Positions 13,112-22,015 of a stretch of DNA of 49,535 nucleotides are shown one piece after another (within the stretch, counting starts at the first letter, position 1; each line of letters starts with the position of its first letter). A program made the translations under genes and the position numbers. The stretch is from positions 1-49,535 of the forward strand of contig JAFRPG010000053.1 of assembly GCA_017429265.1 (NCBI GenBank), written 5' to 3'. Under the pieces are notes generated by a model. It searched no databases. It had not been told where the DNA came from and was given only the letters and a program-made list of their open reading frames with translations. The stretch is from Clostridia bacterium. GTDB taxonomy: Bacteria > Bacillota > Clostridia > Christensenellales > Aristaeellaceae.

Positions 13112-14623
13112 ATGTATCAGATTATGTCGGCTGACGACGCCGTCCGCATGATCCCGGACGGCGCGTGCATCTGTGTCAATTCCTTTGTGGGCATCGAGAA
13201 TCCGGTGGAACTGCATGAGGCCATCGGCAGACGGTTTGCGGCCACGGGGTCCCCGGGCCGCCTCACCGTGATCTCCAGCGCCGGCTTCGGCGTATGGGAC
13301 GAGAACCGCAGCGCCGAGGGCTATATCCGCGACGGGGCGGTGGAGCGCCTGATCTGCGGCCACTTCGGCGCGATGCCCAGCACCAAGAAGATCATCCTTG
13401 AGGACCGGTTCGAGGCCTACAACCTGCCGCTGGGCTGTATTTCCCATGCGATCCGCGCACAGGCCGGCGGCCTTCCGGGAGCGCTCTCGAAGGTCGGCCT
13501 GGATATCTTTGTCGATCCGCGGCGCGAGGGACCGGGCATCAACCGCATCAGTCGGGATCCTTCCTTCGTCAAGCTCGTGGAGGTAGACGGGGAGGAGTTC
13601 CTCTACTACAAGCTCCCGAAGATCACCGTCGCCCTGATCAAGGGCACGGCTGCGGATCCGAGGGGCAACGTCTCCTTCGACGACATGTTCATGTCCGGCG
13701 ACGCCCTCTCGATCTGCCAGGCGACGAAGGCCAACGGCGGCATCGTGATCGTGCAGGTGGACCGGCTGGTGGACATGCCCTCCCGCCCGCGCAACGCCAT
13801 CATCCCGGGCTGCCTGGTGGACGCCATCGTGGTGGTGGAGCCCGGCTGGCGGGACGAGGCGCTCACGGCCCTGACCGGTTCGTTCGAGATCCCCTATTCC
13901 GAATGGTCCTCCTGGACCGACCGCATCGAGGCCCTGACCTCGACGAGGCGCCAGGATTCCACCGCCAGCCGCATCATCGGCCGCCGCGCCGCGCGGGAAC
14001 TGAAAAAGGAAGACATTGTGAACGTCGGCATCGGCATTCCCGAGACGGTCTCCCACTACGCCCGCAAGGACGGTATGCTTGACCACATCACGCTGACCGT
14101 GGAGTCGGGCGGTGTGGGCGGCTTCCCGGCCTCGGGCGCCGTATTCGGGGCCATGATCGGCGCGGCGTCGGTCTACGACATGGCGAACCAGTTCGACCTC
14201 TACGACAACGGCGGCCTCGACATCTGCTTCATGGGCGCGCTCGAGGTGGACCGGCACGGGAACGTCAACGCCCACCGCGGCCCGGGCGCCTTCGCGGGGA
14301 TCGGCGGCTTTGCCAACATCACGGCCCGGACGCCGACCGTGGTCTTCTGCCTGACCTTCAACACCAAGGGGCTCGAGGTCACGCGCAAGGGCGGCGTGGT
14401 GTCGGTGGTCAAAAACGGCAGCATCCCGAAGTTTGTCGATGAGGTCCGCACGATCAGCTTCTCCGCGCGCCAGGCGGTGGCGAACGGGCAGCGCGTGCTG
14501 TACATCACCGAGCGCTGCGTGTTGGGCCTGACCCCCAACGGCCTGAAGCTGCTGGAGGTCTATCCCGGGGTGGACGTGGTCCGCGATATCCTCGCGCTGC
14601 TGCCCTTCGCGATCGAGATCTGA
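13112..14623 (+). CDS. Class I acyl-CoA:acetate CoA-transferase (fused subunits)
   Basis: This is a 503-residue enzyme with both halves of a class I CoA-transferase in one chain. It is close in size to propionate CoA-transferase (about 520 residues) and moves CoA between short-chain acids. The N-terminal half has the ADPRGN segment (181-186). The C-terminal half has VGIGIPE (305-311) and the catalytic glutamate E331 in VESGGVGG, which forms the glutamyl-CoA thioester. It would act in the cytosol during fermentation. It starts 39 bases after the pseudokinase stop, and a strong terminator follows its own stop. Propionate, butyrate or ketoacid specificity cannot be set by eye. Confidence 0.92.
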   Translation: MYQIMSADDAVRMIPDGACICVNSFVGIENPVELHEAIGRRFAATGSPGRLTVISSAGFGVWDENRSAEGYIRDGAVERLICGHFGAMPSTKKIILEDRFEAYNLPLGCISHAIRAQAGGLPGALSKVGLDIFVDPRREGPGINRISRDPSFVKLVEVDGEEFLYYKLPKITVALIKGTAADPRGNVSFDDMFMSGDALSICQATKANGGIVIVQVDRLVDMPSRPRNAIIPGCLVDAIVVVEPGWRDEALTALTGSFEIPYSEWSSWTDRIEALTSTRRQDSTASRIIGRRAARELKKEDIVNVGIGIPETVSHYARKDGMLDHITLTVESGGVGGFPASGAVFGAMIGAASVYDMANQFDLYDNGGLDICFMGALEVDRHGNVNAHRGPGAFAGIGGFANITARTPTVVFCLTFNTKGLEVTRKGGVVSVVKNGSIPKFVDEVRTISFSARQAVANGQRVLYITERCVLGLTPNGLKLLEVYPGVDVVRDILALLPFAIEI

Positions 14624-14639
14624 CAACAGAGATTCACCG

Positions 14640-14688
14640 CACGCGAAAAGGAGCCTTGCACGGCTCCTATTCGCGTGGGTTTATTCGG
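14640..14688 (+). terminator. Terminator after the CoA-transferase
   Basis: A 16-position stem (14640-14655 with 14662-14677, one A-A mismatch) is followed by GGGTTTATT. It lies between convergent genes and overlaps the stop of the gene on the other strand. Confidence 0.8.
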
Positions 14689-15508
14689 CCGCCTCGCCGG
14701 TGGCCTCCGCGGTGGCCGCGGGTGCGGGCGTCCGGACCTGGGGAATGTCCTGACCGAGCAGGCCGCGGATCCAGTACATCAGATTGCCGCTGCCGTACTT
14801 CTCCATGGCGGCTTTAAAAGCGGCTTCCTCCGCGTCGGCCTCGCCGCGGAGACGGCCGCGCGGATAGGCCTCCTCGGAACCCGCGGACAGGCCCTCGGCA
14901 TAGCCCTTGGCGTAGCCGTCCTCATAGCCCTTGCTCACGCCGAGCGCGTAGGCCTTCGGATAGGCCTCCTCGGTGCCGGCGGCGAAGCCCTCGGCATAGC
15001 CCTCGGTGCGGCCCTCGCCCTGACCCTCCGCACGGCCGACGGCAAACCCTCTCGGGTAGGCCTCCGCGGAGCCGCTGTCGGTCCCCAGCTTCAGGCCGCG
15101 CGCATAGCCTTCCTCGGAGCCGAGCATTACGCCGGCCTCATAGCTCTTCTCCCGCGCGCTGACGGCCTCCGGGCCGACACGCCCCTTCGCGTAGCCGTCG
15201 TTGTAGCCGATCCGGCAGAACAGGATCGCGCATATTGCCGCCGCGGCGATGGCAACGGCGCTCAGGATGACGGTGCGCTTGCGCAGGAGGGCATGGATGG
15301 CCTTGACGGTCAGATCCTCCGGGATGTGGATCTCGCTCAGATCGCTCTGTTCGGGCACGGGGGTGATCTCCGCGCTTCCCTCCTCGGCGGGCTGTCCGCT
15401 TCCGCCGGACGCTTCCGCGGCAGTCTCCTCCGCCGCGTTCACGGCCTCCTCCGCCTGATCTTCTGCGTTCTCAACGGCTTCTTCGGCTTTCTTTTCGAGT
15501 TCTTCCAC
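14681..15508 (-). CDS. Membrane-anchored protein of G-Y-x-x-G repeats
   Basis: This is a 275-residue single-pass protein. An acidic, Ala/Glu-rich N-terminal part (1-60, likely coiled coil) precedes one membrane helix at about 79-98 (VILSAVAIAAAAICAILFC). A C-terminal domain then has many short repeats of the type GYAKGY, GYAEGF, AYPRGF and GYEDGY, roughly every 8-12 residues. Glycine-tyrosine periodicity of this kind is seen in helical repeat proteins, but I do not recognise the family. GTG 15508 is chosen because AGGAGG lies eight bases upstream; ATG 15556 has no ribosome site. It has its own promoter and stands alone between convergent and tandem neighbours. Confidence 0.78.
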   Translation of the reverse strand: MEELEKKAEEAVENAEDQAEEAVNAAEETAAEASGGSGQPAEEGSAEITPVPEQSDLSEIHIPEDLTVKAIHALLRKRTVILSAVAIAAAAICAILFCRIGYNDGYAKGRVGPEAVSAREKSYEAGVMLGSEEGYARGLKLGTDSGSAEAYPRGFAVGRAEGQGEGRTEGYAEGFAAGTEEAYPKAYALGVSKGYEDGYAKGYAEGLSAGSEEAYPRGRLRGEADAEEAAFKAAMEKYGSGNLMYWIRGLLGQDIPQVRTPAPAATAEATGEAAE

Positions 15509-15571
15509 GGCTTTTACCTCCTGCTGCGGCTGTATTCCTGCGGTAGGACAGAGCACGGCTTCTTTGAGCGT

Positions 15572-15600
15572 ATTTTACCGCATCCGCGCCGATCGCGCAA
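15572..15600 (-). promoter_or_regulatory. Promoter of the G-Y-repeat gene
   Basis: Minus-strand TTGCGC (15600-15595) and TAAAAT (15577-15572) are 17 bases apart, about 64 bases before the GTG start. Confidence 0.7.
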
Positions 15601-15669
15601 GCGTTTCGCCGTGCCGGGCGAAAAAGATACGCCAGCTCACGGCAAACCGGTATGCCGCGGACGGGCGGA

Positions 15670-16122
15670 TCAGTGTCCCTGGCGATGATGCGGCGGCTTG
15701 ACGAGGGTCCGGAAGAGATAGCTTCCGATGCTCTGCCCCAGCACGATCATCGCGATGCTGATCATCGCCTGGATGCCGGCCTGCGCGCCCTGGACGGTCT
15801 CGCCCTCGCCGAGATAGTGCATGCACTGGTAGAGACCGAGGCCCGGGACGAAGGCGACGATCGACATCATCAGGAAGACCGTGCTGATCATCCGCAGCCA
15901 GCGGGCGCAGAACAGGGCCGCCATCGCACCGGTCAATGAGCCGATGAAGATCGCCGCGGCCTCGGGCAGGCCGGCGAGACCCAGCAGCCAGTAAATGAGG
16001 AAGGCGGCCATCCCGATCAGCGCTCCGGGCAGCCAGGACCTGCGCGGCGCGTGCACGAGCATCGCGAAGCCCAGCGTGCCCAGCAGCGATCCGGCCAGCG
16101 CGTGAAACAGATCGATGCTCAT
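15670..16122 (-). CDS. Threonine/serine exporter, small subunit (ThrE_2-like)
   Basis: This 150-residue membrane protein has about four or five hydrophobic helices and the family's FVPGLGLYQCMHY segment. It matches the ThrE C-terminal/DUF3815 half, which in many Firmicutes is a separate gene and pairs with a ThrE N-terminal partner to export threonine and serine. Its ATG overlaps the stop of the upstream partner by four bases (ATGA), so the two are translationally coupled. Substrate is inferred from the family. Confidence 0.86.
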   Translation of the reverse strand: MSIDLFHALAGSLLGTLGFAMLVHAPRRSWLPGALIGMAAFLIYWLLGLAGLPEAAAIFIGSLTGAMAALFCARWLRMISTVFLMMSIVAFVPGLGLYQCMHYLGEGETVQGAQAGIQAMISIAMIVLGQSIGSYLFRTLVKPPHHRQGH

Positions 16123-16901
16123 ACCGCGCCACCTCCCGTCAGCCGGAGAAAGAGCGCCGCGGCCACCAGGGCGCCGCCGGCGGCCAGGCAGGCCGTCAGC
16201 AGAGCCGACATGCCGTGGCTGAGGCCGGCCACCATGTCCCCGCGGACGGTGTCCTGCACGGCGTTGGTCATCGCGAGGCCGGGCAGGAGGGGCATCAGCG
16301 CGCCGGCGATGGTCGGGGCTGTGTTCAGATCCTTCCAGAGGAGGGCGGCGGCCATCGGCACCAGCGCGGACACCAGGCCGCCGATCAGGGTGATGAACAT
16401 GCTCTGGGCGCGCGCCCTGTTCAGCCCTTCGCAGAGCAGCTCCACCAGGGCGGCCACCGCGCCGGAGAGCAGGAACTCCGCGACCCCGCCGCCGAAGAGC
16501 AGGGAGAATCCGCTCGCGCAGATCCAGGCGGCGAGGGGCTGCCAGCGGCGCACGGGTCTCCGATCGTCGCGGATCGCCTCCAGCTCAGCGGAGGCCTGGG
16601 CGAGGGTGAGCGTCCCCTCCTCGATGCGCCGCGACACCGAATTGACGCGGTCGATGCGCTCCAGATCGGTGGCGCCGGGGTGCAGACGGCGGACGGCTGT
16701 CTCCACCGTTCCGTCGCTGAGACGGTAGCTGATGAACACGCCGCTGGGCACGGCAAAGCTGTCCACGTCCCGGAGACCCAGCGCGCGCCCCATGCGCGTG
16801 ATGGTCTCCTCCACGCGGTAGATCTCGCCGCCGCTCTCCACGATCAGCTGACCGGCCAGCTGCAGGGGCGCCATGCAGGCGCGCTCATCTTCAAGCGTCA
16901 T
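16119..16901 (-). CDS. Threonine/serine exporter, large subunit (ThrE/DUF1212)
   Basis: This 260-residue protein has a soluble N-terminal part (about 1-115) with SGGEIYRVEETITRM and FAVPSGVFIS, hallmarks of the DUF1212/ThrE family. Several membrane helices follow, including PLLPGLAMTNAVQDTVRGDM. It would form the exporter with the small subunit encoded by the overlapping gene downstream. The start at 16901 lies behind AGGAAGG. The operon has a near-consensus promoter. An excess-amino-acid export role is known for the family, not shown here. Confidence 0.88.
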   Translation of the reverse strand: MTLEDERACMAPLQLAGQLIVESGGEIYRVEETITRMGRALGLRDVDSFAVPSGVFISYRLSDGTVETAVRRLHPGATDLERIDRVNSVSRRIEEGTLTLAQASAELEAIRDDRRPVRRWQPLAAWICASGFSLLFGGGVAEFLLSGAVAALVELLCEGLNRARAQSMFITLIGGLVSALVPMAAALLWKDLNTAPTIAGALMPLLPGLAMTNAVQDTVRGDMVAGLSHGMSALLTACLAAGGALVAAALFLRLTGGGAV

Positions 16902-16936
16902 TCGTGTCTCATACCTTCCTGATGGATTTCAGCTTC

Positions 16937-16964
16937 ATTATAATCAGGGATCGGGCAGTGTCAA
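16937..16964 (-). promoter_or_regulatory. Promoter of the ThrE operon
   Basis: Minus-strand TTGACA (16964-16959) and TATAAT (16942-16937), both perfect, are 16 bases apart. Confidence 0.88.
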
Positions 16965-16979
16965 GGATGTGCGCGCAAC

Positions 16980-17004
16980 GAAAAATCGCCCCCGGAGGGG
17001 CGAT
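16980..17004 (-). terminator. Terminator of the isomerase gene
   Basis: ATCGCCCC and GGGGCGAT pair perfectly, followed on the minus strand by TTTTTCG, 13 bases past the stop. Confidence 0.85.
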
Positions 17005-17016
17005 GCGGGCCGGAGA

Positions 17017-18504
<1,488 letters not shown>

Positions 18505-18556
18505 GGCAAACTCCTCCTTTTTGTCATCGGTTCGTACGGCAAAATAGCCTGTCTTT

Positions 18557-18585
18557 AGTTTAACACGGGGGCAGGGTTCCGTCAA
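18557..18585 (-). promoter_or_regulatory. Promoter of the isomerase gene
   Basis: Minus-strand TTGACG (18585-18580) and TAAACT (18562-18557) are 17 bases apart, about 53 bases before the ATG. Confidence 0.85.
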
Positions 18586-18758
18586 TTCCTTTTTGCGGCG
18601 GGAACGGCGGTTTCTTTGCTTATTTTTCGCGGCGGCACGGACTCCCCGCCAAATTGCGGCGGGGTGCGGGAAAAGGAAGCAGGAAAGCGGGCCGCGCCGG
18701 CGAATAGGGTATCCCGGCAGGGCAGCCTGCCGGAAAAAGAACCTGGGAGGAAATCGGG

Positions 18759-19319
18759 ATGCTGACACTCGAACGGGCCCGCGAACTGAACGCGCAGGCG
18801 GTGACGGAGGATCACCTGATCCTGCACGAGATGAACGTCTGTTATGCCATGGGCGCCATGGCGCGACATTTCGGCGAGGATGAGGAGCACTGGCAGGCCA
18901 TCGGCATGCTCCACGATTATGACTATGAGAAGTATCCGGAGGAGCATCTGGCGCACACGGCCGAACCGCTGCGGGCGGCGGGCGTCAGCGAGGAGGACAT
19001 CCGGGCGATCCTCAGCCACGGTTACGGGATCTGCACCGACGTGGAGCCGCAGTCGAACCTCGAGAAGAGCCTGTTCACCGTGGACGAGCTGACTGGCATC
19101 ATCCAGGCCTGCGCCCGCATGCGGCCCAACGGGATCACCGACCTGGAGGTCAAGAGCCTGCTGAAGAAGTTCAAGGACAAAAAGTTCGCCGCCAAGTGCA
19201 GCCGGGACACGATCCTGCAGGGCTGCGCGATGCTCGGGATGGAACTGAGCGAGGTGGCGGAGATCTGCATCGAGGGCATGAAGGAGCATGCGGCCGAGCT
19301 GCAGCTGGCCGGCGCGTGA
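18759..19319 (+). CDS. HD-domain hydrolase
   Basis: This 186-residue HD-superfamily protein has a first ligand at H23, the HD pair H52-D53 (MLHDYDYEKYPEEH) and H66 further on. It is a likely metal-dependent phosphohydrolase of the cytosol. Close relatives are often annotated as HDIG or HAD-like hydrolases with no proven substrate. ATG 18759 follows GGGAGG. Its stop is 23 bases before tag, and rdgB follows tag by 22 bases, so the three form a probable operon. Partnership with a base-excision glycosylase and a nucleotide-pool cleaner makes nucleotide chemistry plausible, but that is inference. Confidence 0.86.
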   Translation: MLTLERARELNAQAVTEDHLILHEMNVCYAMGAMARHFGEDEEHWQAIGMLHDYDYEKYPEEHLAHTAEPLRAAGVSEEDIRAILSHGYGICTDVEPQSNLEKSLFTVDELTGIIQACARMRPNGITDLEVKSLLKKFKDKKFAAKCSRDTILQGCAMLGMELSEVAEICIEGMKEHAAELQLAGA

Positions 19320-19342
19320 GCGGACAGGGGGCGCGGGAGACC

Positions 19343-19948
19343 ATGGGAACCTGCCAGTGGGCATACGTCAACGAGGCCAACCGGGTGTACCACGACACGG
19401 AGTGGGGGATCCCGGTGCACGATGACCGCCGGATGTTCGAGCACCTGTGCCTGGAATGCCTGCAGTGCGGGCTCAGCTGGGACCTGATGCTGAAAAAGCG
19501 CGCGGTTTTCCGGCAGTGCCTGGACGGTTTTGACTACGACCGCATCGCCGACTACGGGGAGGACGATGTGGAGCGGATCCTCGGCACGGAGGGCATGCTG
19601 CGCTCGCCGCGCAAGGTGCGCGCCCTGATCGGCAACGCCCGATGCTACCGTCGGATCCGGGAGGAGTTCGGCAGCTTCTGCGGCTATCTCTGGGCTTTCT
19701 CGGGCGGAAAGACGATCCTCTACGAAGGGCACGCGGAGGGCGCGGCCCCGGTCAGCAACGGTCTGTCCGACCGGATCAGCCGGGACCTGAAGAAGCGCGG
19801 CTTCCGGTACGTCGGGCCGATCACGGTCTATTCGCACCTGCAGGCCTGCGGGATCATCAACGACCACGCGGCGGACTGCCCGTGCCGGGAACGGATCAAC
19901 GCCGCCCACCCGACCGTGTGCCTTCCGCCGGACGCGGAGGTCCGCTGA
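19343..19948 (+). CDS. tag: DNA-3-methyladenine glycosylase I
   Basis: This 201-residue enzyme removes 3-methyladenine from alkylated DNA, starting base-excision repair. The Tag zinc site is complete: C4 and H17 near the N-terminus and an H-x3-C pair in NDHAADC near the C-terminus. The aromatic substrate pocket segment YHDTEWG and the LECLQCGLSW helix match the family (usual length about 185-200). ATG 19343 is required for the C4 position. The ribosome site GGGAG is modest, suggesting low expression or coupling to the HD gene before it. Confidence 0.96.
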   Translation: MGTCQWAYVNEANRVYHDTEWGIPVHDDRRMFEHLCLECLQCGLSWDLMLKKRAVFRQCLDGFDYDRIADYGEDDVERILGTEGMLRSPRKVRALIGNARCYRRIREEFGSFCGYLWAFSGGKTILYEGHAEGAAPVSNGLSDRISRDLKKRGFRYVGPITVYSHLQACGIINDHAADCPCRERINAAHPTVCLPPDAEVR

Positions 19949-19970
19949 ACGGAAACCGGAGGGATATTCC

Positions 19971-20570
19971 ATGGACATCGTCATCGCGAGCAACAACCCC
20001 GGCAAGATCCGCGAGTACAGGGATCTGCTGGAGCCGCTGGGCTTCCGCGTCTTCTCCCAGAGCGAGAAGGGCATCGACCTTGAGGTGGAGGAGACTGGAA
20101 CCACGTTTGAGGAGAACGCCCTGCTGAAGGCCGGCGCCGTCCGCGAAAGGGCCGGATGCCCGGTGATCTCCGACGACAGCGGGCTGGAGGTGGAGGCCCT
20201 GGGCGGTGAGCCGGGCATTTACTCCGCACGCTACAGGGGCCTTGCCACCGAGCATGAGCGGCGTACGGCGATCCTGGACGCTCTCCGGGACGCGCCGACG
20301 CGCAAAGCCCGCTTCGTCTGCTGCATCTGCCTGATCGACGCGCGGGGGGAGAGCCGCCTGTTCAAGGGCGTCTGGAACGGGGAGATCGCGCAGCACGAGG
20401 AGGGGACGAACGGCTTCGGCTACGACCCGATCTTCATCGCGGAGGAGGCCGATGGAAGGACCACGGCCAGCCTGCCGATCTCCTTCAAGGAGACCTTTTC
20501 CCACCGAGCGAAAGCCGTGCGGATGCTGACGGAGCATTTGCGGAACGCAGGCCTGACGGACCGATCCTGA
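19971..20570 (+). CDS. rdgB: XTP/dITP pyrophosphatase
   Basis: This 199-residue Ham1/RdgB-family protein hydrolyses XTP, dITP and ITP to monophosphates, keeping deaminated purines out of DNA and RNA. The nucleotide motif SNNPGK is at 7-12, SDDSGLEV at 67-74 holds the metal-binding and catalytic aspartates, and GFGYDPIF and SHRAKA follow. Length is normal. ATG 19971 lies behind CGGAGGG. It ends the HD-tag-rdgB run, and an intergenic hairpin repeat begins 27 bases after its stop. Confidence 0.96.
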   Translation: MDIVIASNNPGKIREYRDLLEPLGFRVFSQSEKGIDLEVEETGTTFEENALLKAGAVRERAGCPVISDDSGLEVEALGGEPGIYSARYRGLATEHERRTAILDALRDAPTRKARFVCCICLIDARGESRLFKGVWNGEIAQHEEGTNGFGYDPIFIAEEADGRTTASLPISFKETFSHRAKAVRMLTEHLRNAGLTDRS

Positions 20571-20596
20571 TCCATGTGCTGTCCTTGCGGAGGGGG

Positions 20597-20653
20597 GTCG
20601 CCTGCGGGCCGACCCGGGGGCTTTGCGATCGCCCCCGGGACCCCTTCGCTGCC
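20597..20653 (+). repeat. Two-hairpin intergenic repeat, copy A
   Basis: The first hairpin has arms GGTCG/CGACC around CCTGCGGGC. The second has arms CCCGGGGGC (20613-20621) and GCCCCCGGG (20631-20639) with loop TTTGCGATC, followed by the tail ACCCCTTCG. It lies between the convergent rdgB and glycerate kinase genes. Copies B, C and D are at 36152, 43473 and 43609; loop and tail are kept while stems change in a compensating way. Confidence 0.85.
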
Positions 20654-20699
20654 TGCGTTCAGGGTATAAGCCTTCTTATCCGAGAAAAGCATGATATCG

Positions 20700-20727
20700 A
20701 AAACCGACGGTGCGAGCCGCCGGTTTT
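20700..20727 (-). terminator. Terminator of the GH43-glycerate kinase operon
   Basis: On the minus strand AAAACCGGCGG and CCGTCGGTTTT pair fully (one G-U) around six bases, ending in TTTTC, 22 bases after the glycerate kinase stop. Confidence 0.7.
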
Positions 20728-20748
20728 CTGATGGGAAGGGGTGCCTTA

Positions 20749-21987
20749 TCATTCCGCCCGAAGCAGGGCCACCGCCACGTCGTTGACGTTGGTGCCCGTC
20801 GGGCCGGTCACGATGAGGCCGCCGACCGCCTGCAGGGCATGATAGGCGTCGTTGTCCCGCAGCACCGCGTCGGCGGACAGGCCGGCGGACGCAAGGGCCG
20901 CGCAGGTATCGCCGTCCGCATAGCCGCCCGCGGCGTCCGTGGGGCCGTCCGTGCCGTCGCTTCCGACCGAGAAGACGGCCGCGTTTTTCATTCCGGCGAT
21001 CCCGGAAGCCGCAGCGAGGGCGATCTCCTGGTTCCGTCCGCCCAGGCCCCTGCCTGTGAGCTTCACGACGGTCTCCCCGCCCGCGATGAAGGCCAGGGAC
21101 TTCCGGCTCTCCGCGTGTGTGCGGAGAATGGAGGCGAGGAAGCTGCCGGCCTCGCGCGCCTGGCAGCAGAGCCGGTCGGTCAGCAGGACGGGTTCGTAGC
21201 CGAGCTGCCTGCAGGACGCGGACGCCGCGGCGCACAGCTCACGGACACTGCCGGTGATCTGCGTGTGCACGTTGTCCAGCGACTTGGGCGTCTCCCGCCG
21301 CAGGAGCGCGAGGGCAGTATCGGACAGGTGCAGGCCGTACTTATCACAGACGCGTAGCGCGTCCTCCGACGTCGAGGAATCGGGGCAGGCCGGGCCGGAG
21401 GCGATCATGTCCAGCGGGTCGCCGAGGATATCGGAGAGCACCACGGCTTCCACCCGGGCCGGGGCTGCGTGCAGGGCGAAGCGCCCGCCCTTCACCGCGC
21501 TCAGGCGCTTGCGGACCGTGTTCATCTCCACGATGTCCGCCCCGCAGGCCAGGAGCCGGGCGGTGATGTCTTTCAGTTCCTCTTCCGGCACAAGGGGATC
21601 CTCGAACAGAGCGCTGCCGCCGCCGGAGAGAAGGAAGAGCACCGTGTCCTCCGCTGCCAGGCCGGCGGTCAGGTCGAGGGCCGCACGCGTGCCGCGGAAG
21701 GAGTTCGCGTCGGGGACCGGATGCCCGGCCTCGAAGCAGGCGCAGTTTTCGATCGGGCCCATGACGTGACCGTACTTCGTTGCCACGACGCCGCGCTCGA
21801 TGCGGCTGCCGAGGCAGTCGGCGGCGGTTTTCGCCATCTGCCAGGCCGCCTTGCCCGCAGCTACCAGCAGGACGCGCCCGGGGAAAGCCATGCCCGTGAG
21901 GGCGCGGCGGACCGCGGCGTCCGGCAGCACAGCCGCGACGGACTCCCGCACGATCCGGTCCGCATGACTTCTCAGCAGCTGATTCAT
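20749..21987 (-). CDS. Glycerate 2-kinase (MOFRL family)
   Basis: This 412-residue protein matches the GckA/TtuD-type glycerate kinase family (DUF4147 plus MOFRL domain), which phosphorylates D-glycerate to 2-phosphoglycerate and feeds glycolysis. Family segments seen are VAAGKAAWQM, the glycine-rich LSGGGSALFE, EMNTVRKRLSAVKGGRFA, ASGPACPD, and in the C-terminal MOFRL domain GRGLGGRNQEIAL and SDGTDGPTDAAGG. It is cytosolic. The start at 21987 lies behind GGGAGGTG. It follows the GH43 gene by 28 bases in the same direction, suggesting one operon, though the metabolic link between them is unclear. Older annotations call this family hydroxypyruvate reductase. Confidence 0.9.
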   Translation of the reverse strand: MNQLLRSHADRIVRESVAAVLPDAAVRRALTGMAFPGRVLLVAAGKAAWQMAKTAADCLGSRIERGVVATKYGHVMGPIENCACFEAGHPVPDANSFRGTRAALDLTAGLAAEDTVLFLLSGGGSALFEDPLVPEEELKDITARLLACGADIVEMNTVRKRLSAVKGGRFALHAAPARVEAVVLSDILGDPLDMIASGPACPDSSTSEDALRVCDKYGLHLSDTALALLRRETPKSLDNVHTQITGSVRELCAAASASCRQLGYEPVLLTDRLCCQAREAGSFLASILRTHAESRKSLAFIAGGETVVKLTGRGLGGRNQEIALAAASGIAGMKNAAVFSVGSDGTDGPTDAAGGYADGDTCAALASAGLSADAVLRDNDAYHALQAVGGLIVTGPTGTNVNDVAVALLRAE

Positions 21988-22015
21988 ATGGGCACCTCCC
22001 GGCTCACACCGGCAT

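Noticed and set aside
10763..14626. A 1287-codon open frame on the minus strand over the zinc-ribbon, pseudokinase and CoA-transferase genes
   Set aside because: It is antisense to three genes with clear domains and ribosome sites; the translation is Arg/Ala/His-rich nonsense, as expected in GC-rich DNA.
20571..20748. The GC-rich hairpin repeats read as ordinary intrinsic terminators
   Set aside because: They lack T-tracts on either side, and separate terminators with T-tracts lie beside copies A, B and D. Termination help is still possible.
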